Position numbers and translations under genes: made by a program | In this document: one piece after another, positions 46,392 through 59,000 of the stretch | How the letters are laid out: every line of letters begins with the position of its first letter | How positions within the stretch are numbered: position 1 is the stretch's first letter | Assembly: GCA_964016875.1 (NCBI GenBank) | Contig: OZ024721.1 | Location: forward strand, 6,081,001 to 6,145,000 | Length of the DNA: 64,000 nt | From: Fallopia convolvulus | Taxonomy: Eukaryota > Streptophyta > Magnoliopsida > Caryophyllales > Polygonaceae | Direction: 5' to 3' | Notes under the pieces: generated by a model | Database searches by the model: none | Told to the model about the DNA's origin: nothing | What the model saw: only the letters and a program-made list of their open reading frames with translations

Positions 46392-47011
46392 TGTCCTTGA
46401 TAGGGTTTGATAGCCAAAGGGATACGTACAATTGGATCGGGTTGACGGGAGAACTGATGAAAATGATTAACAAAAACAATAAATAAGTAATGAAATTAAA
46501 TGCGAAATCAATACAAATGAAGAAGAAATGTTTATCTACTTTTATTAATCATAAACAAGAGATTACAAGCTTAGATCTGGGGTTTAGGACCCTTAGTCAT
46601 GCGAAAACTGCTAGGAAGACAACGGTCAGATGCTAGCAGTCTTGCTTAGACGACAGCGGTCTTCGAGAGCAATGTGAGTTATGAGAGTGAAAGATTACAA
46701 GAGAGGGGGAATGATTGTGTACCAATGTCTATCTGGCGAGGCTATGCCCTTATATCCCTAATATAGTAGGGAGAATCACATATAAGCAGTTACAAGATCA
46801 ATAATAAATTTCCTCCTAAAAAATAGGTCGTGGACGTTGTGGAAGATATGGTCAAAGGCAGTTGTAACTGACCCGAAGATCTTGGGATCTCGTTGGCATT
46901 GCGGGATAGTCAAATGAAGATGACGATCTTCAGTATTTGTGACGATGACGGTCTTCAGTCTTTGTGACGATGACGGTCTTGAAATCGTACTTGGATTTTT
47001 TGGGTCCAACA
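46392..47011 (-). mobile_element. Copia-LTR-like segment (tentative)
   Basis: Read on the minus strand it starts TGTTGGACCC and ends ...AAGGACA. It has a TATA-like 'ggatataagggcata' (about 46743-46757) and a leader region. A 26-base unit (tgtgacgatgacggtcttca) repeats about three times at 46918-46982. Flanking duplications do not match, so the ends or the class may be wrong. Confidence 0.4.
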
Positions 47012-47734
47012 AAAGTATCCTTACTTATATCATTTTACTTAAAATTTAACAAATACAAATAAATAATACAATAATATCGTAAAAACCTCATGGAAGGAAT
47101 GAAAACTAAAACTAATTTACATGTATGTTCCGTTAACTAATTAACCTAAAACGGTTTTTCGAAAGAAAAAAATCTAACCTAAAATCATTAGCTTATAATA
47201 GTAATGACATGCCTAATTATAAAGGTTCAGTATAGCTTAATCTAATATGACCACAATTTAATCCTAGTTTTGTAGAACCTGCGCAATATCGACCTGCCTA
47301 ATTAAATTAACCAACTTTTAGGATGTAATTCAAATGGAACTCCTCAACATTAATTATCGTGACTTGTATGTATTGACTACGTTAGCCAATCATTCAGCAT
47401 TTATTATAAATAAAAAAACGCAAACATGTCTTAAGCACTGTATTACGTTTTGATCGTGATCAAAGAATATTATTACGTTTTCAGTGTACATTATAAGTAC
47501 TGAATAATTATGTGTTACATACGCTATTAAATACTCTGTATCGTTTGCTGGTCTGAGAATCTTTCAATAATTAAACTGTTTTTCGAATTGTATTCATGGA
47601 GCATGATTGCATATATCATGCTTTCACCATGTGGTCACAAAATCGGAAATTGAAAATAACATATTGGAACTTTATATGTATTCAAATCATTGAATGAATT
47701 CAAGATCCGTGTATTTAAAAATGGATCTGAATGG
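47012..47734. other. Unassigned, no gene seen
   Basis: AT-rich sequence; no frame or repeat recognised. Confidence 0.45.
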
Positions 47735-47913
47735 AAGGGACATGTCTCCATTATTCATTATATCATGTAATTACCATTTGACATTAATACAATAGTATTA
47801 AATAAACATGATATAACTATAATTTATTAAACTGTTCCTATAGAATGACTATAATTTATGCTAGTTATATAAAGATAAGTAGGAATTAAGTATGAGCACA
47901 ATGCTGTTAAGAG
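47735..47913 (+). repeat. 179-bp direct repeat, left copy
   Basis: Near-identical (about four differences) to 49990-50168, a spacing of 2255 bases. Begins 'aagggacatgtctccatt' and ends 'ttaagag'. It lacks TG/CA ends, so it is not an ordinary LTR. Confidence 0.92.
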
Positions 47914-49989
47914 ATTATTTTTATGGTATGTTAAGCAAACGAAAAGCATATTCGCATTGTTAAGTTGAAGTGAAAGTTGACCCTTGTACAACAACGCGGT
48001 TTGAGTAGACCTCGAAAGGTAATCTCGTGAGTAGACCCATTCAAGGGTAGTCTCGTTGGGTGTAGCCCCTAAGGCAATCACCATCGACCCACTTAAACAT
48101 CTTATTAAGTTACTTGGATAAAGGCTACGAGTCGAACGATTAGATCGATCTTTCCTTCAACGTATATTGTCCCTATTTCATGCCAAGGGTTCACGCAATA
48201 TCGTTGTGGGATAAAACGTATCAAACGAAACAATAGACGTGTTGGCAAGACACATCTATTAAGAACAAACGTACCTTGTTTGAGTCTCATGATTCCGCTT
48301 CATTCTTCACTTGAACGAAGTCTTCTTCTTTCCATGACGTGCGTGGTTCCTCCTTCACTTGGATGAAATCTTCATGCACCGCCACTTGAGGTTTCTTCTC
48401 CACTTGCACTTGAGAAGATCGATCCATGATATCACTCTTGTGTTGGATTTAATTTGAGAAAACTCACACAAACAAGCCCTAGTCAAAACCGACTACAAGA
48501 GTCTTCTTTTCACCGAATTTGTGTAGACTTGTGTCGTCTCTCTCGTGTGCAAAAATGGACGACCAACCACCCTTAAATAGGCGTGTAAATGCTGTCCAAA
48601 AACTGCCCACAAGTTGGTTACAAAGTCGGTTATAGAAAAGAGAGGCCGAGAGTGTTTTTAGGAGAGTTGGTTACAACTTCCTCCTTCTCTTTCCTTGTCA
48701 TCATGGACGTCTACATGCATCCCCCCATGGACTCCAAAATGGCTTAAAAACCAGCCTATAATTGGCCCAAAGGAAAGCCCAAAAATCCAATCCAAAAGGC
48801 CCAAGACTTCTGCCCAAATGGCAAGGCATGAGGCCCATGCCATGCGCACATGCTTGCGGCCCAACAGCCCATATGCGCGCCCCATGGGCCGGCCCACCTA
48901 GCCCCACACCTAGCTAGCATAGCTAGGTACCTAGCTAGGTCACTTACCTAGTGTAGCTGACCCTTAGCTAGTTGAGCTAGCATCCAACTAGTTGAGCTGG
49001 CTTGAGTTGCGTTTGAGCTCGTTGAGCTAACTTTCAAGCTTCTTGAGCTAACTTGAGCTAGTTTGAGCTAGTTTGAGCTTCCATGAGCTAAACCCTAACT
49101 ACATGAGCTTCTTATAAAGCTTATACAATGAGTCTAGAGCTTACTCAAGCTCCTAGAGCTATCTCTAAGCTAGTATGAAGCTTAAATACTTCTCTCTAGC
49201 ATACATAGCTATGTGCCAAGCTAAACTCAAGCTTTGGTTCTTGCCTAAAGCATTCTCCAAGCTAAAGTAAAGCTTCCTAACTTCATTAGATAATGCACAA
49301 AGCTATAAGACTCAAATAGCAAGTTCGAAATCATACCTTAGCTCAATCGAAGTCACTCGACGCCTCGTGCCTTAGCCATAGGCGCGTCACAAGCTCCTCG
49401 CATCCTACCTTGGTGTGTCGCTAGCACCGCGCAGCCCTTGTCATGCCATCGTAGCACCAAAGGTGCGCCCCAACCGCCATCACATGAACCTCAAGACCGT
49501 GCACAAGGCGTGCCCCCATTCTTCCGAGTCTCGAACCTCAAGATCGAGCCCTTGGCGCGCCACGCACTTGCACCGAACCGATGCACCGTGCCACCATCAA
49601 GCGATGCCGCCTCCTCGACGCGCCTTTGCCTAATGTCGCGTCATGTGAGTTTCATTCCTTGGCCTTGGTGTGCCTTTACCTTAGATCATTTCTATACATG
49701 ACAACTCTCTTTAACCTCAATATGCTCTTATAGGGATTTCATCATCATCATTGACCCAGTGAGGCTCCGCAGCGGAATCTGGTGGGGTCAAGATGGGGAT
49801 ACCCCTGCCCAAGGGAAAGGGGGTACGCCCGATAGACCCAAGAAAAACTGAAATTCAGCTATGTGATAATAATAACTGAATTTAGTTAGAATGCACCAAA
49901 ATTGATATAGGGACTAAATCCATCTCAAAGGCGGTGTATAAAAGCCAATGCTCTTATAGGGATTTGATGACTTTACACAAATCACCAAT
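47914..49989. other. 2.08-kb block between direct repeats, GC-richer, no gene supported
   Basis: Contains a promoter-like 'ggcccatgggccggccca' cluster (48830-48895), a low-complexity 'gagctagcttgagctagttt' stretch (48905-49320) and a GC-rich stretch (49330-49640) with overlapping frames that show no known domain. The composition is unlike both flanks. Confidence 0.45.
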
Positions 49990-50168
49990 AAGGGACATGT
50001 CTCCATTATTCATTATATCATGTAATTACCATTTGACATTAATACAATAGTATTAAATAAACATGATATAACTCTAATTTATTAAACTGTTCCTATAGAA
50101 TGACTATAATTTATGCTAATTATATAAAGACAAGTAGGAATTAAGTATGAGCACAATGCTATTAAGAG
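49990..50168 (+). repeat. 179-bp direct repeat, right copy
   Basis: Partner of 47735-47913. Differences are scattered substitutions. Confidence 0.92.
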
Positions 50169-50447
50169 TCATTATTTGTATTATATTGCTTGACTTCCAA
50201 TTACGTACAAAACTTGAATGAGTTACTTCTTAGATCTGAAAATGGTATATCTAAATTTGTGAAACTGTGTTGGTCTAGATGCAGGAACGAAATTGAATGC
50301 AGCTGGTGCAGTGTTGGAGCCCCCTATATTTGTGTGGATAAATTGACATCACATTACCCTTGTGTTATGAAGAAATAAGAGAAAAGTGATTCACACAGGA
50401 AGAAGTGTTCAAAAGTTGCTGGAAAAGCATAAAGGGAGAATAGTTCA
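50169..50447 (+). other. Unassigned; short Cys-rich frame
   Basis: A 62-codon frame at 50190-50378 contains spaced cysteines (KLCWSRCRNEIECSWCSVGA) but no known motif that I can name. It could be an exon relic; evidence is thin. Confidence 0.25.
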
Positions 50448-50544
50448 TTTTTTTTGATAAACACCAGCATCTTAATTACTTTCCAAATCAGCGCAAATTA
50501 CATCATAGAGTGTAAAGCCCGAGGGTTTAGAAGCGCTATCCCAT

Positions 50545-50620
50545 GCCAACCCGAAGACTTCCCAGGAGGTCACCCATCCTGATACTACTCTCGCCCTTAC
50601 GCGCTTAACTTTTGAGTTCT
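50545..50620 (-). other. 5S rRNA-derived segment in Cassandra LTR (3' LTR)
   Basis: On the minus strand it reads 'agttaagcgcgtaagggcg', 'agagtagta' and 'ggatgggtgacctcctgg', corresponding to the internal-promoter A box and C box region of plant 5S rRNA and on to 'gaagt'. Not a complete 5S gene. Confidence 0.88.
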
Positions 50621-50856
50621 TTGTCCTCACTCGAACCCAGAAAAGGAAGAGCTCGTGTTGACATGGGGAGCACCTCAATCCCTTATAAATTATCGGGGTG
50701 TTACAATCTCCCCCACTTAAACACTTGATGTCCTCGTCAAGGCCCAAGGACCGTCCTCTAGGTCGAGTCACCGCCCTCTGGACCAAGTGCACTCATAACC
50801 TAGACTCGGCTCTGACACCATTTGTAAAGCCCGAGGCTTTAGAAGCGTTATCCCAT

Positions 50857-50932
50857 GCCAACTCGAAGACTTCCCAGGAGTTCACCCATCCTGATACTAC
50901 TCTCGCCCTTGCGCGCTTAACTTTTGAGTTCT
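50857..50932 (-). other. 5S rRNA-derived segment in Cassandra LTR (5' LTR)
   Basis: As in the other LTR, with 'gttaagcgcgcaagggcg' and one change in the C-box area (gggtgaactcctgg). Being in the 5' LTR, this copy could drive pol III transcription if active. Confidence 0.88.
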
Positions 50933-51059
50933 TTGTCCTCACTCGAACCCAGAAAAGGAAGAGCTCGTGTTGACATGGGGAGCACCTCAATCCCTTATAA
51001 ATTATCGGGGTGTTACATAGAGTTCAAGCGGAAAATACAAATCACTCTTAAGCAGAAAA

Positions 51060-51870
51060 GGAGCTTGTGGTTTCTAGCGCCCAAGCCAGTGAGCCACTTT
51101 GTTGGCAGTTCTTTTGCAGTGTGTCCATTTACAATCATGAATCTGAGCACCTGCCTCCAAAGCCAAAGCAACAGTATCTCCAAATGTAGATTGTGGGATG
51201 TTGCCTTTAGTCGCTGCATTGATAAGTTTTACAGAGTCAGATTCAAGAATGACTCTATGGAACCCCATTCCCAGCCCAATTTTCAGCCCCCACAACGCTG
51301 GTTCCGCTTCCGCAACATCGATAGTCGAACCATCTTGAATCCTATGGGACCCTATAAAAACCACATCACCATCTGAATTTCTTCCTACCACGCCAATACC
51401 ACAGTTCTTATCTTTTACAGCTCCATCTACATTGATCTTTATCCAGTCCAGTGGCGGCTTTCCCATTTCTGAGGAGGTTTGCTCTACAAGACACCACCCT
51501 TCTCTCCTCTTTTCTAAGCACGTAAGAATTCTTCATGTTGAACCATGCAATCTTCAACAACCTCTTCTGCCTCCACGCAATCATTTGAAAATAAAGCTCG
51601 ATTGCGAGCTTACCAGATTTTCCAACAAAGCATAGCCCAGAGACCAGTCTCATTCTCTGATTTTTCCATAATTTGTTCAAACCAATCCAGCAAGGAGCGT
51701 GACACCATACCCGGATTACGAAAGTCCGGAAAGCGATCTCAGACTAGTTGTGGCAATTTACAATCAAATAACGCATGCATAATCGTCTCCTCCCTGCCAT
51801 AGAATTCACAACACGGATCAGTCACAACTTTCCTGCGCCAGAGGCTAGTCTTGTGATAATGCTCATAGAC
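51060..51870 (-). pseudogene. LINE ORF2 C-terminus: zf-RVT and RNase H domains
   Basis: One minus-strand frame interrupted by three stops. It reads a zf-RVT region (SLWRRKVVTDPCCEFYGREE, then TIMHALFDC), a linker with stops after PQLV, CWKIW and EEFLRA, and an RNase H domain (residues from the Met at 51466). Its acidic residues are in INVDGAVKD, DVAEAEPALWGL and ILESDSVKLI, and the terminal motif is RTANKVAHWLGR. Plant L1 elements commonly carry such an RNase H. The stop at WKIW is consistent with an ancient insertion. Confidence 0.88.
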
Positions 51871-51988
51871 ATTGTAAAACTATGGACATTAATAAAGAGG
51901 GTAAATGAAGGAATTGAAACAGATAGAACGCAGGGCTGCTCCTTTTAATTTGGAGCATTTACAAGTTTGTTTGGAATGATTGGCTAAA

Positions 51989-53424
51989 GGAAAAATTGCT
52001 CCAAATATCCCAACCTTTCATTTGGTTGTGCACTCTACCCCGACCTTTTCAAATTTCACAAAATATCCTATACTTTTGGGATAGTTGCGCACTCTATCCT
52101 CGAAGTGTCCACATTTTGAGTAAAATTATGAATTAACCCATCTCTTTTTCATTTTGTAACAAAAACATCCAACTCATGTACAAACATTTTTTTTTCATTT
52201 ATAACATAGCCTTATAGGTTTAATTTTCTCATTTAAAAAAATATAATTACTTTTATTATTTGATAATATAAATCACGCCTTTATAATAACCACATAAATC
52301 ATTAAATCATAACTTTTATTTTACAAAGTAGTTCATCTTAATACTTTTTCATTATTATTTTTTAAGAAAATCGACACAAGTAAAAAAGATTTCATAACCT
52401 TTTTATAAAACTTATGTTATAGCTTCTCACCCTTATAATTAACCACATAGATAATTAATCCATAACTTTTACTTTACAAAGTATCTCATTTTAATATTGT
52501 TTCCATTATTATTTTCGAAATAAATTTAGATACAAGGAAAAAAAATTCATAACCCTATTAAAGTCGAAGTTATGACTATATATAGTGTATAACTTATGTT
52601 CTGCCATGTTTATTTAAACATAGTGTCGCAAATTAATTAAATAAAAAATATTGAATTAATCATAAAATCAAATATTCCTTTTTAGTAAATGAAAATTTAA
52701 AAAATCAATTATTTTAAAAAAAGAAACCCAAACAAGGCATTAAAAATATTTATATTTATTTTATTTTATTTTCGAAAAACAAAATTTGGAATCGATGATT
52801 ATGCAATAACTTAATATTTTCAAACTTTTATAAAATAATTTTGTGAAAATTCTTAATAATTTTTGTCTAAAATTATTTCAAAAATAATAATGAACAAAAG
52901 TATTAAGATGAACTACTTTTAAAATCAAAGTTATTGACTATAGATTTATGTGGTTAATTATGAAGTGGAGAATTTATATTAGCCAAATAATAAAATTAAT
53001 GACATTATTTTCATATAAATGAGAAAAGTAAATCTATAAGGCTATGTTATTGCTTTGGACCTTACCCAAAATGTTACTAACCTTAACCAAATATATTTGT
53101 ATATAAAGGAAATTGATTATTTTAAATTAATTTCTAGTAAAATTGATTTAGAACAAAAAGAGATCTAAAGTGACTATTTTTTAATGTTTTAATCTTTATA
53201 AAGACAAGATCTATAATTTTTAAAAATTATTTGTACACAAGTTGGGTATTTTTGTCATAAAATAAAAAGGTGAGGAGTCAATCCATAAATTTACCCAAAA
53301 TGGGGACGCTTCGAAGGTAGAATGTGCAACTATCCCCAAAGTATATGATATTTTTTTAATTCGAAAATGTCGGGGTAGAGTGTGCAACTGAATAAAAGAT
53401 TGGGCTATTTAGAGCAATTTTTCC
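51989..53424. mobile_element. Non-autonomous MULE with long TIRs, 1436 bp
   Basis: Terminal inverted repeats of roughly 170 bases, starting GGAAAAATTGCTCCAAATA on the left and the complement of GGAAAAATTGCTCTAAATA on the right, with 'cactctaccccgac' inside both arms. The 9-base duplication TTGGCTAAA is perfect (51980-51988, 53425-53433). The interior is AT-rich with further partial symmetry and no transposase. Confidence 0.9.
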
Positions 53425-53540
53425 TTGGCTAAAGAAAGAATGGTGTAGGATAGCAGGCCATGTACTAATATGCAAGATGAATGCATCACTAGAAAAATGA
53501 ATATGAAAATAAGACATGCTCATATACCTTTATTAATTTA

Positions 53541-54975
53541 TCGTGAAATTAGGACTTTGGAATTGTAGGGGTATGGGTAGGAAATCTTTTTGGCCAGAAG
53601 TGGACTCGTTTTGTAAAATAGAAAGAGTACAAATAATGGTGATTGTTGAAACAAAAACTAATAAGATCTCGAGTGACCAGGTTTGGCGTAAATTAGGCTT
53701 TGATAACATAGTTTGATCACCGGTTGAAGGGTGGGCAAGGGGTAAGGAAAGAGCATGAACTAGTAAATGAAGAAATCTCAATCCTAAAACATGAACAACG
53801 ATACATTATTATTAAATATACCAATTTGACGACAAATATCACAATGGCTATTTGTTTCGTTTATGCGCCTCTTAATGCAAGGCTCAAAGAAGAATTCTGG
53901 TCAACCTTCACTAATGTAATTCTAAACGTTAATTTGTCGGTAATTGATATTGGCGATCTTAATGAAATTCAAGACCAAATTGAAACATTAGGTGGAGCTC
54001 ACCTGGAACAAAATAGATTTGATCGATTGATTAATTTCAAGAATACGTGTCAATTAAGGGACATTCCTTCGAAAGAAAATATTTTCACATGATGAAAGAA
54101 CAAAACTGAGATTGATAACACATATGAGACACTAGATAGAGTCTTGGTCAGCAACCACGTCATCCAATTGTACCCAAATATTCAAACAAAAAATCATGCA
54201 TTTACAACGTCTAACCATTGTAAACTCTCAATAGATCTAACAAATGAGGAAATATCAAAGGCCCGACCTCTTAAGATGGAAAAGATGTGGATGCATCGTA
54301 AGGAATTTAGAAATGTGGCCAGGCAAGCTTGGCGGGTTGAGTACCCGGGATCCAATGTTTAAACTTATAAAGAAAACACAACAGCTAAAAAAGAATGCAA
54401 AAAGTGGAATAAACAAACCCTAGGAAATACCTTTGAACAATGAAAAGAAATTGAAAACAAACTTATCGAATTACAAAAATAGATCCTTATTTACCCACAA
54501 CCAAGTGTAATATTAAAACAACTTAGACTGATTTAACAAAAAGAATGCATCTTGAATTTCCATAAAACGTATTGGAAGCAAAGGGCAAAAACTTAACACG
54601 TAAAACTATCGGATGCAAACACTGACTATTTCCATAAGATTGTTCGGGACACACTTGGAGGAGTACCTAAATCTAATAACAAGTGAAGTAATTGAAGAGG
54701 ACAATGCCTTGCTGACCATGCCAAGGGAAATACAAGTGTACTTTCTATATCAAGATCTTGCCTAACAGCATCCGTTACAACAACTACACATCTAATGCAG
54801 GAAGATGGATCAATCATAAGACTGCACAAGCCAACAATCTAGAACAAACAAACCAAAACTTTATGCATAGACCATGCAAAACCAACCCATGTTGTAGTAT
54901 TGCTACAACAATAGTGCTTAATAGCTTGCTTTATAATTTCTCTCATGCATCTTTTTATTTCTTGGGGAATGGCTT
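53541..54975 (+). pseudogene. LINE ORF2 N-terminal part: endonuclease domain
   Basis: Starts with the endonuclease motif LGLWNCRGMGRKSF. It continues with the catalytic-Glu region MVIVETKT, then FVYAPLN, the GDLNEI box and, after stops at 54090-54095, the LDRVLVSNH box. These are the ordered motifs of the EEP endonuclease that opens plant L1 ORF2. Decayed linker sequence (WMHRKEFRNVARQAW, DYFHKIVR) follows before similarity ends near the LTR at about 54976. The RT is absent. It lies opposite in orientation to the LINE tail at 51060-51870. Confidence 0.82.
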
Positions 54976-56041
54976 ACTAATACGACCCTGCTCTAGCTCA
55001 GACCCGGTCCTGGCCCTCCCGAGACGGCCTTGACCTTGGATACCCCCTTGATTTAGGACTTAGTCTTGTTTTATGGATTTTCTCTATTTTTAATATATTT
55101 ATATTTATGTTTTATTATTTATGTCCTATTTTTAGTATTATGGATGTTGGGCCTTGATTGCATCCAGGCCCAAATTAACCCCTCCTTTTAGTCTTCCTAG
55201 GGTTTGTGTGCTCTCTATATAAAGAGACACCCCCCTTGGATTATTTACGCTTGATTATTGATAACAAATTGTTGTCAGAATTGTTCCAAACATATCTTAA
55301 TAGACGCCACCATTCTCTCCTCAAACTATCTTCCTCTTTCGAGTTCTCCCTTCAATTCGAGCCTCTTATTGCTACACTCGGACTTCTCTCTTGATTCTAG
55401 GTTTCAACGCCCCAATCTATAGGTTCCAAGTTTAACGAGACCCAATATGAGTCCAAATTCAAGATCCTCTCGTGAATCCGAAGACGGGTTCACATCAATT
55501 GGTATCAGAGCTTAGGCGGTTTGAACGGTTCCTTCTCCATTTTCACAAAAAAAACAGCCTTGATTTCTACCCAGATTTCGACAACAAAAAGTTCTTTTTT
55601 TTGCAATTTTTTCTAGAATATTGTAGATCTTTTCAATACGAGTTCGGGAATATAAAATTTTCTCAAATCGGACTTCGTTTGCCCATCAAAAGGGCCGAAA
55701 CATGATCGATGCACACTTGTCAGAGCCCACCCGCGACGAAAGCTAAGGCCCTAGCCCGAGGTTCCTTTTGTAAAGGATCTTAATTATTAAAGATCTACTA
55801 TTATTTCTATCATTTTATTTGTTATTCTAGGTATAAGAGAATCTTTTGGATTGTGAAAGATATCCTAGTTACAAAAACAAAAAAAAACAAAAAAATCTTG
55901 AGGGGTCGAGTCATGTCTTGGACTGCCTCGCAAATGTGGGACGATTTGGACTCTTGGGATCGACCACATCGACGAGTCAACATTCGTCCCTATCGGCCGC
56001 TTCCAGAAGACCACCAGGATTGGATCCCACCATACCGCCTT
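54976..56041 (+). mobile_element. 5' part of an LTR retrotransposon: LTR, PBS, leader and gag start
   Basis: The LTR ends '...gggttcacatca' at 55497. The primer-binding site TGGTATCAGAGC (55500-55511) matches initiator tRNA-Met. The LTR start, near 54976 ('taatacgaccc', probably a mutated TGATACGACCC), is approximate. Inside the LTR, 'ctctatataaagaga' (55212-55226) is a TATA box. The leader is followed by a coding start at 55913 (MSWTASQMWDDLDSWDRPHR) that stops after 43 codons where the next element is inserted at 56042. The rest should lie beyond the window's right end. Confidence 0.7.
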
Positions 56042-59000
56042 TGTAATATCCCTCATTTTCATAAAGGATAAAAATGTAATTTTACATTTCCCTTTAACAT
56101 AATAAAATATTTACATATTTTATTTTTTAAAGTTATAATGTTACAACACTTTAAATGTTATAAGGTTAAAACCTCATATGAAAGGTTATAAAAATTATGT
56201 TCTCATATTAAATATGAACCATAAGAATTATGGTTGTATGATTATTATAATATGATAAAATATAATCATGAATAATATGAGTTGTTTATTATTTAAAATT
56301 ATAAGAGAGTAATTACAAGTGATAATACTTATGGAAAAGTATATTTCTAAAATTTATATAAGTGTTTTAAAGCTAAAGTTTAATAAAATAAATTGCTTAA
56401 AGTTCAAATGATAACTATCTATTTTATTTGGAGTGCAAAAGTTAAGGTGGAAGAACATTTTTATCACTTTTGCAAAACAAGAGGGTTGTTTGTGCAATTT
56501 CTCAGAAATGAATTGAAACCTGATTGGGTTGTCTTCAACCTTGAGCCCGAATTTTTAAATGGCCATATCTCACTCGTTTCTCAACGGATTTTCGATCCGA
56601 AAGATGTTTCGGAAAGCTCACAAAGTGTTCTACAAAACCACTTAATCAATTGTTCGAATTAATACAAATTTCTGGGCCAAATTTCTGTGCATTTAACGTG
56701 ACCTAATAAGGATTAAATGGTCGAAATTGGCTCTTAAAAGCTCGAATTGGATGGAGATAATGAGGTGGAAGGATAAGATTGAGTAATGAGGAGTAATTTG
56801 TTGGTCAATGTACGTTTGGTTTCAGGGTACCTATTAAAATCTGTATAAAACCTGAATTAAGGCCAATGGACGTTTGGTTTCAGGGTATTGAATTGAGAAA
56901 TCCGTTTTGGACATTTTAGGCGTCGTTTTGAGTGCTATAAAATCCCATTACGAATTTCATTCCGTCACACACATTTTCCATTCAGAAAGTTTCTTCAAAA
57001 ACCCTCTCCAATTTGCCCAAATCGGCTCGGGAATAGGTTACCTTTGTTCAACGAAAAACAGAGTAGGGCTCGGTTTTTAGGCTCTTTCTCTTTCCACACT
57101 CAATCAAAATTTTCCCATTTTATATCATTGGAAAGCTCTCTCTCTTACGGTTCCAACGCCTACTCAAACGCCTCGAACCGACGTCGGACGAGGGAGAACA
57201 AAGGATTTGAAGTTCGCCATGTTTTGCCTCTTCCGAATTGCTGCTGCATTGAAGGCCCGTGAGCAGGTCGGGCCCGACCCGGCCCGACCGGGCTGCTCAC
57301 CTTTGTAGGTATATTAGATTTTTAATTCAATTAAAAAAAATTCTTTTGTTAAATTTAAATGGGTAAAAATGATTTAAATTGACTAAATGTTAAGAATTTG
57401 GTATTTTAATTATAAGTATTTAAATTAACTTGTGAATTTTTAAATCGGTATTTTTTAGTTTTCATGAATAAATTGGTATTTTAAAAAGGATGTTAATAAG
57501 AGGAAGAATTTCTTATGGATAAATAAGATTATTAATAAAATTTTAATTATTTATAAAGTAATAAGGTTTTCCTTTAGATTACTATTAATAAATATTTATA
57601 TATACATATGTTGAGGTTAATATATTATAAGGAAAAGTTTAAATTGAATGATATGAAGAATTTATAAAATTCATAATTTAGTGTCATTATATTAATAAAA
57701 AAGAAATTATTAATATAATGTTTAAAGTTTATATTTTTTTTATAAACTTAAATCCGTTGTCATTCCTCGGAAAATCAACGCTATCAAATGAACAAAATAA
57801 ATTGACGACAATTTATTTTGTGGCTGATTGAACAGGAATAAGTTCTTAATCGCGAGTGATCGTTTCGTAACCCATCTACGTCAATTATGAGGCAAGTGGT
57901 TTGGGTTCGATTTCCATGAAACATCCTTTATGCATCACTTGTTTTATCAAAGCATGTCTCATACCGTGTTATATGTTTTCATATGCTTTTAAAGTATTTT
58001 ATAACTATGTTGGGAACTCTTGTATGTAATAAAATGAATTTAGGATTTATATTGTTCTAGATTTAATGACATGTTATTTCTAGTCGTACTTAGGTTACGC
58101 TAGATGGATTGTAGGGCCGTTGCCTTGTGATATGTGTGCCTAGATGAGTAGGCTTGTGTTTGCGTTCTTTATGTTGTACTCGTCGATTCATTAGACTTTA
58201 ATCTTGAGCTGATGTTCTACTTGTAAGACCATGGTCAGTACCCGCTCGCTCAATGAGGGGTGATGGCACGTAGCTCGTGTTAGTCTGGGTTCGCCACCCA
58301 ACCTTTGAGGAATTACGTGGGGTCGTAACCCACATCCTTCTTACTTAAAAAATATGCTTAATTCCAAGTGGAATGATATTGTGATCATTAAAATTGGTAG
58401 AGATTAAATAGGCGCCTGATGGCGACCATTAAAATGATAGGAAGGCTAGTACAAAATGGAATGCCATCCCTACTCTCGGATTCCGTAATTCTCTGGCTCC
58501 AATCTGAATTCGCACAACACGTATGCGGTGAGGTTGGTAGAGGGAAACGTGATCAACGAGGGGTTTAATCACCCACCTGACTTAATGTGTGAAACCCAAG
58601 TTCCCAACATAAGTAAATCTTTCTTTATAAACCGAGACTCACCCTTGGGTGATGTTCTCATTCTGTTTCTTCAAATCATAGTTTTCCTAGGAGGCCCGAG
58701 GTCTGAGGATGGGACCGACTTTCATTCGGTACCCGACATCCCAACTCGTCCCTTCCTAAAATCCGAACCACCTTCAAAAACCCCATTTGCTTAGTCTGTC
58801 ACAAGACTAATCGACCGTTTATTTTCCTTGCATGGTCGGCTGGTGTCCATCGCATTTCTCGTCGCGACACATCAGGAGTGAAGTTCTACGTCGAGGACCA
58901 CGAGGAGCAAGCTTGAGGAGCAGCTAGAGTGAAGGTGGTTAGCTTGGAATAAGTTAGAATAATTTTAAGGGTCGAGGTTCCGACTTGTGGGACCCTTCTC

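Larger units (their letters stand above)
50511..51017 (-). mobile_element. Cassandra TRIM retrotransposon, 507 bp
   Basis: Two 195-base LTRs (50511-50705 and 50823-51017; about five differences), both TG...CA on the element strand, flank a 117-base interior. The target duplication TAGAG is perfect (50506-50510, 51018-51022). On the minus strand the primer-binding site TGGTGTCAGAGCC (50820-50808) matches initiator-Met type with one change. A purine tract, aagtgggggagat, abuts the other LTR. Each LTR contains a 5S rRNA-derived segment, the defining trait of Cassandra. No coding sequence; mobilised in trans. Confidence 0.93.
50448..51880 (-). mobile_element. 3' end of a plant L1-type LINE, with poly(A), interrupted by a TRIM
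   Basis: The minus-strand element ends in a short poly(A) (T8 at 50448-50455) after 'ggtgtttatc'. It contains the coding C-terminus (zf-RVT, RNase H) upstream. The Cassandra TRIM at 50511-51017 lies in its 3' untranslated part. The 5' side is truncated near 51880. Confidence 0.8.

Noticed and set aside
46392..47011. Confident solo copia LTR
   Set aside because: TGTTGG...GGACA ends are suggestive, but flanking 5-mers (TTTAG, AAAGT) do not match, so it is kept as tentative.
50545..50932. Two 5S rRNA genes
   Set aside because: Only part of 5S is present, in each LTR of a TRIM with its own duplication; they are Cassandra LTR segments.
56393..56662. 89-codon frame repeated at 61512-61754
   Set aside because: The duplication is explained by the two LTRs; there is no start context or domain.
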